A DNA stretch of 34,731 bases, from contig CAKTTC010000018.1 of assembly GCA_934613645.1 (NCBI GenBank), positions 1-34,731 of the forward strand, read 5' to 3'. Both the position numbers and the translations under genes were made by a program. How positions within the stretch are numbered: the first letter of the stretch is position 1; each line of letters opens with the position of its first letter. This stretch comes from an uncultured Opitutales bacterium. GTDB lineage: Bacteria; Verrucomicrobiota; Verrucomicrobiia; Opitutales; Intestinicryptomonadaceae. This document shows positions 8,782 to 14,849 of this stretch, piece after piece. Under the pieces are notes generated by a model. It did not search any database. It was not told the DNA's origin and saw nothing but the letters and a program-made list of their open reading frames with translations.

Positions 8782-9255
8782 ATGGCGGGCAAAACCACAG
8801 TCGGACGCATTACCGAAGTGAGAAACCGAAAGGCTTCCCACGACTATTTTGTGGGCGAAACTTTCGAGGCGGGCATTGTCCTGACGGGCACGGAGGTCAA
8901 AAGCTTCCGCGCGGGCAAAGCCCAGATTAACGACGCTTTCGTGCGCGTCGACAATCTCGAAGCCAACATGTATCAGGCGCACATTTCCGAATACGACTTC
9001 GGCAACATCAACAACCACAACCCCGCCCGCGTGCGCCGCCTGCTTCTGCACAAAAAGGAAATCCTCAAACTGAAGTCGGCAACGGAGTCGGGCGGAACGT
9101 CCATAATTCCGCTGAAAATGTATTTCAAAAACGGCTTCGTGAAAGTCCTCATTGCCGTCTGCACGGGCAAAAAACTCTACGACAAACGCCAAGACATCAA
9201 GAAAAACGAGGCAATGCGCGAGGCGCGCAGGGCGATGTCGGCATACAGACGGTAG
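8782..9255 (+). CDS. smpB: SsrA-binding protein
   Basis: The 157-residue protein has the SmpB hallmarks: 'NRKASHDYFVGETFEAGI', 'LTGTEVKSFRAGKAQI', 'ARVRRLLLHKKEI' and the basic C-terminal tail 'YDKRQDIKKNEAMREA'. SmpB binds tmRNA and delivers it to stalled ribosomes for trans-translation. The ATG at 8782 directly follows the T-run of a terminator-like hairpin and has no ribosome-binding site, so the start or the mode of initiation is unusual. A GTG about 36 bases later would give the more common N-terminus but also lacks a clear site. The trmL gene starts nine bases after the stop. Confidence 0.93.
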   Translation: MAGKTTVGRITEVRNRKASHDYFVGETFEAGIVLTGTEVKSFRAGKAQINDAFVRVDNLEANMYQAHISEYDFGNINNHNPARVRRLLLHKKEILKLKSATESGGTSIIPLKMYFKNGFVKVLIAVCTGKKLYDKRQDIKKNEAMREARRAMSAYRR

Positions 9256-9264
9256 CTTTTTCTT

Positions 9265-9741
9265 ATGGACAATCTGCCCCTGCACATAATTCTGCACAAC
9301 CCGAAAATGCCCCAAAACACGGGCAACATCGGCAGAATGTGCGCGATAGTCGGGGCGCGGCTTCACCTGATACACCCGCTCGGGTTCATCATAACCGATT
9401 CCCGCCTGAAGCGCGCTGGAATGGACTACTGGTATAGCCTCGATGTAGTCCACCACAAAGACTGGGAGGCGTTCAAACAGTCCGACAAAGCCCCTCCGCT
9501 CGACAGAATCTGGCTTTTTACCACGAAGTCTTCGCGCTGCTTTTGGGACGCCCAATACAAATTCGGCGACGGGCTTATGTTCGGCGCGGAAGACTGCGGC
9601 GTGCCCGAGTATGTGCACAACGACATTGCCGAACACAGGGTGAAGATTCCGCATTTTCGGGAGGGACTGAGATCGTTGAACCTTTCTACGTCGGCGGGGA
9701 TAGGGGCGTATGAGGCGATGCGCCAAATTAAGAACGCGTGA
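9265..9741 (+). CDS. trmL: tRNA (cytidine/uridine-34 2'-O)-methyltransferase
   Basis: The 158-residue protein is a short SPOUT methyltransferase of the TrmL type. It opens with 'LHIILHNPKMPQNTGNIGR', which is near-diagnostic, then has 'FGAEDCGVPE' and 'LNLSTSAGIGAYEAMRQ', which form the trefoil-knot SAM site. TrmL methylates the wobble ribose of certain leucine tRNAs in E. coli. The gene lies nine bases after smpB, so the two are probably co-transcribed. The last base of its stop codon is the first base of a 17-base inverted-repeat arm, so the nested-hairpin array begins exactly where this gene ends. Confidence 0.92.
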   Translation: MDNLPLHIILHNPKMPQNTGNIGRMCAIVGARLHLIHPLGFIITDSRLKRAGMDYWYSLDVVHHKDWEAFKQSDKAPPLDRIWLFTTKSSRCFWDAQYKFGDGLMFGAEDCGVPEYVHNDIAEHRVKIPHFREGLRSLNLSTSAGIGAYEAMRQIKNA

Positions 9742-9865
9742 AAAACGCATAAAATTGGCTTGATACTGCGTTTTGCTACTTTTTTGTTTGGTCACGTAGG
9801 TTAACTACGCTCCCTGCACAAGAAAGTAGCAAAGCCTTGTCTGAAGCTCAATTTTATGCGTTTTT
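9741..9865 (+). repeat. Nested-hairpin element, unit 1 (intact)
   Basis: The whole stretch can fold into one long hairpin. The outer arms are AAAAACGCATAAAATTG (9741-9757) and its exact complement at 9849-9865. The middle arms are TTTGCTACTTTTTTG (9772-9786) and CAAGAAAGTAGCAAA (9819-9833), with one G.U pair in plus-strand RNA. The inner arms are CGTAG (9795-9799) and CTACG (9805-9809) around GTTAA. Conserved junctions shared with unit 3 are TTGATACT, TTGGTCAC, GCTCCCTGC and CAAAGCCTTGTCTGAA. The strand given is the one on which the G.U pair forms; the true direction is unknown. Confidence 0.8.
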
Positions 9866-9916
9866 GCGTATATAACTTAAACCTGAAGACAAAGGCTGAA
9901 TTATCGCCGCCGCTTT
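9765..9916. repeat. 152-bp exact direct repeat, copy 1
   Basis: This stretch recurs without a visible difference at 10352-10503, an offset of 587 bases. It starts inside the nested hairpin, so it lacks the left outer arm, and runs through the small downstream hairpin to its CTTT edge. Its identity contrasts with the divergence of the other units and points to a recent duplication or conversion. Confidence 0.85.
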
Positions 9917-9930
9917 AGAAGTTATAAAAA
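9874..9930 (+). repeat. Small tail hairpin, unit 1 (degenerate)
   Basis: The pattern is CTTAAA, then AAAGGC, a short imperfect palindrome, CGCCGCCGCTTT and an A-rich tail TTATAAAAAA. The hairpin arms are shortened compared with the copies at 10306-10329 and 10546-10570, but the flanking AAAGG and CGCCGCC/CTTT blocks are kept. Confidence 0.6.
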
Positions 9931-9933
9931 AGT

Positions 9934-10017
9934 TTCAAAAAAAATTTGCAGTGGGGCAGTAGGTCTACTACAGCCGCCACCGCAAATTTTTTTTGAAGCC
10001 TCGCCTGAAGCTCAATT
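9934..10017 (+). repeat. Nested-hairpin element, unit 2 (left arm missing)
   Basis: Sixteen-base perfect arms, TTCAAAAAAAATTTGC (9934-9949) and GCAAATTTTTTTTGAA (9982-9997), enclose an inner hairpin with GTAG/CTAC around GTCTA. The right flank AAGCCTCGCCTGAAGCTCAATTT closely matches unit 1, yet no complementary left outer arm is present. The element instead follows directly on the A-rich tail of unit 1. Confidence 0.65.
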
Positions 10018-10041
10018 TGACGCGCTATTTGAAGAATATTT

Positions 10042-10158
10042 ACGCGTGACCACAAAAGTTGCCGAAGGCAAGCTTTTGGGGAGAATAAAACACGAAATGT
10101 TTTACCCGCAGGGCGAGAACAGCGCGGATTTTGCATAAGCAAAACCAAGCGAGTGAGT
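10042..10158. repeat. Hairpin chain between units 2 and 3
   Basis: CAAAAG-TTGCC, loop GAA, then GGCAA-G-CTTTTG forms a hairpin at about 10053-10077, followed by GGGGAGAATAAAA; this resembles the tail hairpins in form. Next come a small AAACA/TGTTT hairpin and a TTTTGC/GCAAAA hairpin around ATAA near 10129-10145. No credible gene lies here. Confidence 0.5.
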
Positions 10159-10267
10159 TCAAAACGGGGTTGATACTTCGTTTTGTAAAAATTTTTGCTT
10201 GGTCACATAGGTTAACTATGCTCCCTGCGCAAAAATTTTTCAAAGCCTTGTCTGAACCCCGTTTTGA
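10159..10267 (+). repeat. Nested-hairpin element, unit 3 (intact, covarying)
   Basis: The outer arms TCAAAACGGGGTT (10159-10171) and AACCCCGTTTTGA (10255-10267) pair perfectly but differ wholly from the outer arms of unit 1. The middle arms lie at 10182-10198 and 10229-10244 (core AAAAATTTTTGC and GCAAAAATTTTT) with one bulged T. The inner arms are CATAG and CTATG around GTTAA. The junctions TTGATACT, TTGGTCAC, GCTCCCTGC and CAAAGCCTTGTCTGAA are the same as in unit 1. Confidence 0.8.
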
Positions 10268-10287
10268 CGCGTTCTTAATGAGCGTAA

Positions 10288-10351
10288 ACTTTAATTAAAA
10301 TCAAAGGCGAATTGCCTGCGGCAATCGCCGCCCCTTTAGGAAATATAAAAA
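10288..10351 (+). repeat. Small tail hairpin, unit 3
   Basis: CTTTAATTAAA leads into AAAGGCG, then ATTGCC (10311-10316), loop TGC and GGCAAT (10320-10325), closed by CGCC (10326-10329). Next come GCCCCTTT and a tail AAATATAAAAAA. The truncated unit 4 begins directly after the tail. Confidence 0.7.
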
Positions 10352-10503
10352 ACTGCGTTTTGCTACTTTTTTGTTTGGTCACGTAGGTTAACTACGCTCC
10401 CTGCACAAGAAAGTAGCAAAGCCTTGTCTGAAGCTCAATTTTATGCGTTTTTGCGTATATAACTTAAACCTGAAGACAAAGGCTGAATTATCGCCGCCGC
10501 TTT
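10352..10503. repeat. 152-bp exact direct repeat, copy 2 (unit 4)
   Basis: This is the second copy of 9765-9916. It carries the middle and inner arms, the right outer arm and the small tail hairpin. The left outer arm is absent because the copy starts directly after the A-rich tail of unit 3. Its right outer arm therefore has no partner nearby. Confidence 0.85.
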
Positions 10504-10525
10504 CGGAAGGTTAAAAAATATAAAA

Positions 10526-10580
10526 AACTTAAACCAGTAAGCAAAGCGGAATTGGCTGTGCCAATTCCGCGCCCCTTTAA
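10526..10580 (+). repeat. Small tail hairpin, solitary copy
   Basis: CTTAAACC leads into AAAGCGG. The perfect 11-bp arms GCGGAATTGGC (10546-10556) and GCCAATTCCGC (10560-10570) enclose TGT, followed by GCCCCTTTAAG. The arm sequence differs from the other copies while pairing is kept. Confidence 0.7.
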
Positions 10581-10583
10581 GTT

Positions 10584-10768
10584 AAAAAAGCGCGAGGCTC
10601 GAGGCAGGATTTGAGTTTTGGCGAGCGTAAGCGGGCTGTAGCCCGTGAGTCGAAGCCAAAACCAAATGATGCCCGAGAGCGTTTGCTTATGAAAATTTTT
10701 TAATTTCCTTTTCTTCGCTTAATAAAAAATTTTCATTTTCATAAGCAAACGCGCCCTCGCGCTTTTTT
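10584..10768. repeat. 185-bp nested inverted-repeat element before the porin stop
   Basis: The outer arms AAAAAAGCGCGAGG (10584-10597) and CCTCGCGCTTTTTT (10755-10768) pair perfectly. Inside are a hairpin with arms GTTTTGGC/GCCAAAAC capped by CGGGCT/AGCCCG, and a long one with arms GCGTTTGCTTATGAAAAT (10679-10696) and ATTTTCATAAGCAAACGC (10735-10752). The element abuts the porin stop codon at 10769. It may end transcription from either side, although it is much longer than a usual terminator. Confidence 0.7.
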
Positions 10769-12130
10769 TTAGAATTCGATTTGGAGTTGGACTATCCCAC
10801 AGTCGATCTTCCCGACCTTGTGGGTGCGCGATAGCGGGGCGTCGGAGAAGCGGAGATTCTCGTAGCCTACCTGAAGCTTTACGCCCTGCCAACAATACCA
10901 GTTCGCACCTATGTAGTAGGCGTTGATTTCGTTGTAGCAGCCGTTGTGGCTTTTGGCGGAATAGAATACGTTGCTTTCGGAAACGCCCGCGCCGTCAGTG
11001 TAGACGTAGGTGTAGCGGAAGAGGGGTTCGATTGAGCCGAATCGCCCGAGTGAAAATTTTCGCCCAAACATGAACATAAAGCCGAACGGCGTTGCCTGCG
11101 GACTTTGAAGCGTGTAAATGGCGGCGGCGTCGGAGCGTGTTTTGCCGTGTTCCGAGGTTGTGAGAACGGTTTCGGAGTGGAGAAAGAAATTTTCGCGCTC
11201 CATCATTATGTAGGCTACCGCGCCGTATGTGGGGCAGTGCTTGCGTCCGCCGCCCGCACCGTAGCTTATGGAGGAGGTGTTTTCGGAGTAGCCGAAATTA
11301 AGCCCCGACTTCAGCGACAGCTTTTCCTCCTTTATGTTGACGCCAATCGACGCCCAATACGCCAGCCCCACCTTGTCTTGAACGCAGTTGTAGTGCTGGT
11401 TGCGCGCGCTTGTTATGGCGAAAGAGTAGATTATGCGTTCGTCGCTTATGAAGTTGCCGTCCCAGAAAACGCCGACGTGGTTGCCCGCAAAACATTGGTT
11501 GGCTGTTTGGCGCGAGCCGTCGTCTTCGTAGCCGGGGTCTTTGCCGCCCCAGAACGTGTTTACAACGCTGCGGTCGGGGGTTTTGATTTTTGCGCCGCTC
11601 GGGTTTTCGGTCGTGAAGTTGGGGCTTGAAAAGCCCGCTTTCGCCCTGCCCGAAATGTATTTTGTCTCGAACCTTTTGTATACTTTGGAGGAGTCGAAAT
11701 AGTTTGAGGCGGCAGTGTTGATTGACGTGTAGAATTCTATGTCGTTTTCCAGATGCGCAATGAACGCCACAACCTGCCTGCGCAGACTTGTTCCCTCCGA
11801 AACGTGGCTGCCCGAGCGCGTCGGCGAAGAATACGACTGCGAAATAGCACTGAACCTAAACTGCGCGTATAGATAAACCGATACCTCCGTCGGCTCTGTC
11901 TGAATTACGTCGGGGCGCACCGCCGAACTTTTGCGAATGTTTGCCGACTCCGCCTCCGTGAGAATGCCGCGCCGCACGAGCGCGTCGAGCAGGTCGGCGT
12001 CAGCCGACGGAACTTCCGCGTCGGCAAAAAGCCCCGCCGCTTCAAACGCGAACGCAAGCACAATAATCGCGCGCAGTCCGATAGTCGGAATGCGTCCGAA
12101 AGCGTTTCGTATTGCCGCACAGAAATCCAT
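10769..12130 (-). CDS. Outer-membrane porin-like beta-barrel protein, copy 1
   Basis: The start is set at the ATG at 12130, giving 453 residues and a signal peptide ending near 'GLFADA'. The longer frame to 12250 begins at a TTG that is itself the -35 box, so it is rejected. After the signal comes 'LDALVRRGILTEAESANI', shared with the porin at 17554, then a long stretch of alternating aromatic/polar strands ending in 'QLQIEF'. A terminal Phe is typical of BAM-inserted barrels. The product would form a diffusion channel in the outer membrane; the substrate is unknown. It diverges from the beta-mannosidase gene, so sugar uptake is possible but unproven. The stop abuts a large inverted-repeat element. 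Confidence 0.75.
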   Translation of the reverse strand: MDFCAAIRNAFGRIPTIGLRAIIVLAFAFEAAGLFADAEVPSADADLLDALVRRGILTEAESANIRKSSAVRPDVIQTEPTEVSVYLYAQFRFSAISQSYSSPTRSGSHVSEGTSLRRQVVAFIAHLENDIEFYTSINTAASNYFDSSKVYKRFETKYISGRAKAGFSSPNFTTENPSGAKIKTPDRSVVNTFWGGKDPGYEDDGSRQTANQCFAGNHVGVFWDGNFISDERIIYSFAITSARNQHYNCVQDKVGLAYWASIGVNIKEEKLSLKSGLNFGYSENTSSISYGAGGGRKHCPTYGAVAYIMMERENFFLHSETVLTTSEHGKTRSDAAAIYTLQSPQATPFGFMFMFGRKFSLGRFGSIEPLFRYTYVYTDGAGVSESNVFYSAKSHNGCYNEINAYYIGANWYCWQGVKLQVGYENLRFSDAPLSRTHKVGKIDCGIVQLQIEF

Positions 12131-12204
12131 AAAAAGCGTTCGCGATGTGCCCGCGGCGCGCAGAGTTGCACCGCGCCGAACGTCGGGATTTCCCCTCCGC
12201 CCCC

Positions 12205-12216
12205 GCACAAATGTGC
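12205..12216. promoter_or_regulatory. Palindrome GCACAAATGTGC at the porin transcription start
   Basis: Five-base arms GCACA and TGTGC flank AA. The site sits at the expected transcription start of the minus-strand porin promoter, where a repressor could bind. The regulator is not known. Confidence 0.3.
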
Positions 12217-12220
12217 TTGT

Positions 12221-12250
12221 TATATCAAGAAATCGCGCCGAATGTGTCAA
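12221..12250 (-). promoter_or_regulatory. Promoter for the minus-strand porin gene
   Basis: On the minus strand a consensus TTGACA (12250-12245) is followed after 17-18 bases by TGATAT or GATATA (12227-12221). The leader to the ATG at 12130 would be about 85 bases. Confidence 0.5.
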
Positions 12251-12401
12251 CTTATTTTGCCGTAAAAAAGCGGGGGAAACGCTTTTTTATTTGCATTTGT
12301 TCGGGGTGGACGTAGATTTTCCGCCGTATTGAAACGGGAATTGCGGGGGAGGATTCGTTCGGCGTTTCCGTTCGACTTTAACGAAAAACCTAAAGGAATT
12401 G

Positions 12402-14771
12402 ATGAAAAAGAAATGCTTTGTAATGTTTGCGTTTGCGGCGGCGGCAGTGTCGGCGTTTGCGCGCGGAGTGCCGCTTGACGGCGAGTGGACGCTTTCGTTC
12501 TGGAAGCAACCCGAACCGAAAGTGGAATGCCCGTCAAAGGCAGTGCCCGAAAAAACAATAAAGGCGGTCGTCCCCGGGAACGTTGAAATCGACATGCAAA
12601 ACGCGGGGCTTATCAAAGAGCCGCGCGTGGGCGAAAACGTTTTCGCCCTCAGAAAATACGAGGGCTACCAGTGGCTTTATTCAAGAACCTTCCAAGCCCC
12701 CGAACTTGCCGACGGCGAGCGCGCAATTCTGAATTTACGCGGCGTCGATACCCTGTCGGCGGTGTTCGTCAACGGGAAGAAAATCGGCGAGACCGCCAAT
12801 ATGCTCATCGCCCATAAATTCGACATCACCGATTCCCTCAAGCGCGGCGAAAACAAAATCGAGATTCTGCTCAGCTCCGTCGTGATTGAGGCGGGCAAAT
12901 ACTCATATCCCGCAACAAGCACGCGCAAGACGCACAGCGAGGGGCTTGAAATCAGAAAAGCCCCGCATATGTTCGGCTGGGACATCATGCCGCGCCTTGT
13001 CTCGGCGGGACTTTGGCGCAGCGTGTCGATAGACGTTCAAAAGCCCGAGCGCATTGCCGAGGTTTTCTGGTTTACGCAGCGCGTGAATTTGAAAAAGAAG
13101 TCGGCGTTGCTGTCGGTTCAGTTCAGAATTGCGTCGCGCTTCGAAAAGCTCGACGGGCTTCGCTTCAATATGACGGTTTCGCGCAACGGCAAAAATATTG
13201 TAGACGTCAAAGGCGGCAGGTTTGAAACATACAACAGCCGCAACGCCTTTCAGGTTCGCGATGTCGATTTTTGGTGGCCGCGCACGATGGGCGAACCCGC
13301 CCTCTACGACGCCAAAATAGAGCTTACCGACGAATCGGGCAAGGTGCTCGATACCGACTTGCGCAGAATAGGCCTGCGTTCCCTGAAGCTTGAATACAGC
13401 GACATCTATCCCGACAAAGACGGCAAGTTCGAGTTTGTCGTAAACGGCGTTCCGATGTTCGCGTTCGGCTCCAACTGGGTTCAGCTCGACGCCCTCCACA
13501 GCCGCGACGCCGCGCTTTTGCGCCCCGCGCTTGAAATGGCGCGCGAGCTCAACTGCAATATGCTCCGCTGCTGGGGCGGCAACGTTTACGAAGACGACGC
13601 CTTCTACGATTTTTGCGACGAAAACGGTATCCTGATTTGGCAGGATTTCTCCATGGGCTGCTCGGGCCCCGCGCAAAGTGAGCACTTCAAAAAGCTGATA
13701 GCCGAAGAGGCCGCCGCCGTGGTTCTCAAGCTCCGCAACCGCCCGTCAATCGCGCTCTGGGCGGGCAACAACGAAAACGACATCATGATTGGCGGCGGTC
13801 TGCGCGAATTCAAAATCGACCCCTCGCGCGACCAAATCAGCCGCAACGTCCTTCCCGAAGTCCTCTTCTCGACCGACCCCACGCGCCCGTATCTGCCCAG
13901 CTCTCCGTTCGTATCGCCCGACGTTTTCGCGGGGAAGGCGCGCCCCTCCGAAGACCACCTCTGGGGGCCCCGCGGCTACTACAAAGCCGACTTCTACACG
14001 AAAAGCCCCGCAAAATTCGTCAGCGAAATCGGCTACCACGGCTGCCCGAACCGCGAGTCGCTTGAAAAGATGTTCGACAGGGAATTCGTCCACCCGTGGG
14101 GCGGCGGCGAAGCGGGAATCGACTTCAACGCGCAGTGGCAGTGCAAGGCGGTTGTCTCGTTCCCCTACCAGCTTTTCGGCAGCAGCTACGAAGCCCGCCG
14201 AAACAAGCTCATGGCAAAGCAGACCAAAATAATTTTCGGCGAAGTCCCTAACGACTTGGACGACTTCATTTTTGCTTCGCAGTTCGTTCAGGCGGAGGCA
14301 AAAAAATATTTCATCGAAATGATGCGAACCAAAAAGGGCGACAGAAGCGGAATCCTTTGGTGGAATCTGCGCGACGGCTGGCCGATTATCTCCGACGCGG
14401 TTGTAGACTACTACAACTCCAAAAAACTCGCCTACTACTTCATCAAGCGCGTGCAGGAGAACGCGTGCGTTATGATAAACGATTCGTTCGAAGTCTTCTG
14501 CGCCAACGAAACGCTCAAGCCCGTAAAGGTTTCGGCGAAAGTTTCCGACGCCCAAACGGGCAAAGTCTTGTGCGAAACGTCGGCGCAGGTGGGCGCAAAT
14601 TCGCTCGCCAAACTTGCGTCGCTTCCCGCGCAGGAGGGGCAGGGCTTGCTGCTTATCGACTACGAAGTTGACGGCAAAAAGCTCCGCAACCACTACGTTT
14701 ACGGCAAGCCGCCGTTCGCGCTTGCGCAGGCGAAACAGTGGGTTGAGCAAATCGGCGTCGAGCGCGACTGA
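12402..14771 (+). CDS. Exported GH2 beta-mannosidase-like enzyme
   Basis: The ATG at 12402 follows AAAGGA at a good distance and opens a signal peptide (MKKKCFVMFAFAAAAVSAFA). The 789-residue protein has the GH2 layout: sugar-binding domain (about 25-200), immunoglobulin-like domain (200-310), TIM barrel (310-620) and C-terminal beta domains. The acid/base is Glu458 in 'WAGNNEND' and the nucleophile is Glu542 in 'FVSEIGY'. The 'MLRCWGGNVYEDDAFYDFCD' segment is typical of beta-mannosidases. It would release mannose from beta-mannosides such as mannan or N-glycan cores. It is divergent from a porin and convergent with an NCS1 permease across a shared terminator. Confidence 0.88.
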   Translation: MKKKCFVMFAFAAAAVSAFARGVPLDGEWTLSFWKQPEPKVECPSKAVPEKTIKAVVPGNVEIDMQNAGLIKEPRVGENVFALRKYEGYQWLYSRTFQAPELADGERAILNLRGVDTLSAVFVNGKKIGETANMLIAHKFDITDSLKRGENKIEILLSSVVIEAGKYSYPATSTRKTHSEGLEIRKAPHMFGWDIMPRLVSAGLWRSVSIDVQKPERIAEVFWFTQRVNLKKKSALLSVQFRIASRFEKLDGLRFNMTVSRNGKNIVDVKGGRFETYNSRNAFQVRDVDFWWPRTMGEPALYDAKIELTDESGKVLDTDLRRIGLRSLKLEYSDIYPDKDGKFEFVVNGVPMFAFGSNWVQLDALHSRDAALLRPALEMARELNCNMLRCWGGNVYEDDAFYDFCDENGILIWQDFSMGCSGPAQSEHFKKLIAEEAAAVVLKLRNRPSIALWAGNNENDIMIGGGLREFKIDPSRDQISRNVLPEVLFSTDPTRPYLPSSPFVSPDVFAGKARPSEDHLWGPRGYYKADFYTKSPAKFVSEIGYHGCPNRESLEKMFDREFVHPWGGGEAGIDFNAQWQCKAVVSFPYQLFGSSYEARRNKLMAKQTKIIFGEVPNDLDDFIFASQFVQAEAKKYFIEMMRTKKGDRSGILWWNLRDGWPIISDAVVDYYNSKKLAYYFIKRVQENACVMINDSFEVFCANETLKPVKVSAKVSDAQTGKVLCETSAQVGANSLAKLASLPAQEGQGLLLIDYEVDGKKLRNHYVYGKPPFALAQAKQWVEQIGVERD

Positions 14772-14794
14772 CGCGTCCGACTTGTTCGTGCAAC

Positions 14795-14830
14795 AAAAAA
14801 AGGCGTCGGGTTTCTCCGACGCCTTTTTTT
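14795..14830. terminator. Bidirectional terminator
   Basis: Fifteen-base perfect arms, AAAAAAAGGCGTCGG (14795-14809) and CCGACGCCTTTTTTT (14816-14830), enclose GTTTCT. The A- and T-tracts make it work on both strands, for the GH2 gene and the convergent permease gene. Confidence 0.92.
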
Positions 14831-14849
14831 ATTGTCTTTATTGCCGATT

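Noticed and set aside
8518..9795. Long minus-strand frame across rpoZ, smpB and trmL
   Set aside because: It is antisense to three recognisable genes and ends inside the repeat array.
9915..10243. Small minus-strand genes within the hairpin array
   Set aside because: Their translations are low in complexity, overlap each other and follow the inverted-repeat arms, with no ribosome-binding site.
9741..10580. CRISPR array
   Set aside because: The repeats are not short identical units with unique spacers; the arms vary while the junctions are fixed, and no cas gene is present.
9741..10580. Integron cassette array with attC sites
   Set aside because: The palindromes are not bounded by the RYYYAAC/GTTRRRY ends, the units carry no ORFs, and no integrase gene is in the window.
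9741..10580. Retron or group II intron
   Set aside because: Nested inverted repeats are present, but no reverse transcriptase is encoded in the window and no intron domain pattern was recognised.
12131..12250. Longer N-terminus of the minus-strand porin
   Set aside because: The start would be a TTG that forms the -35 box TTGACA, and it would bury the signal peptide.
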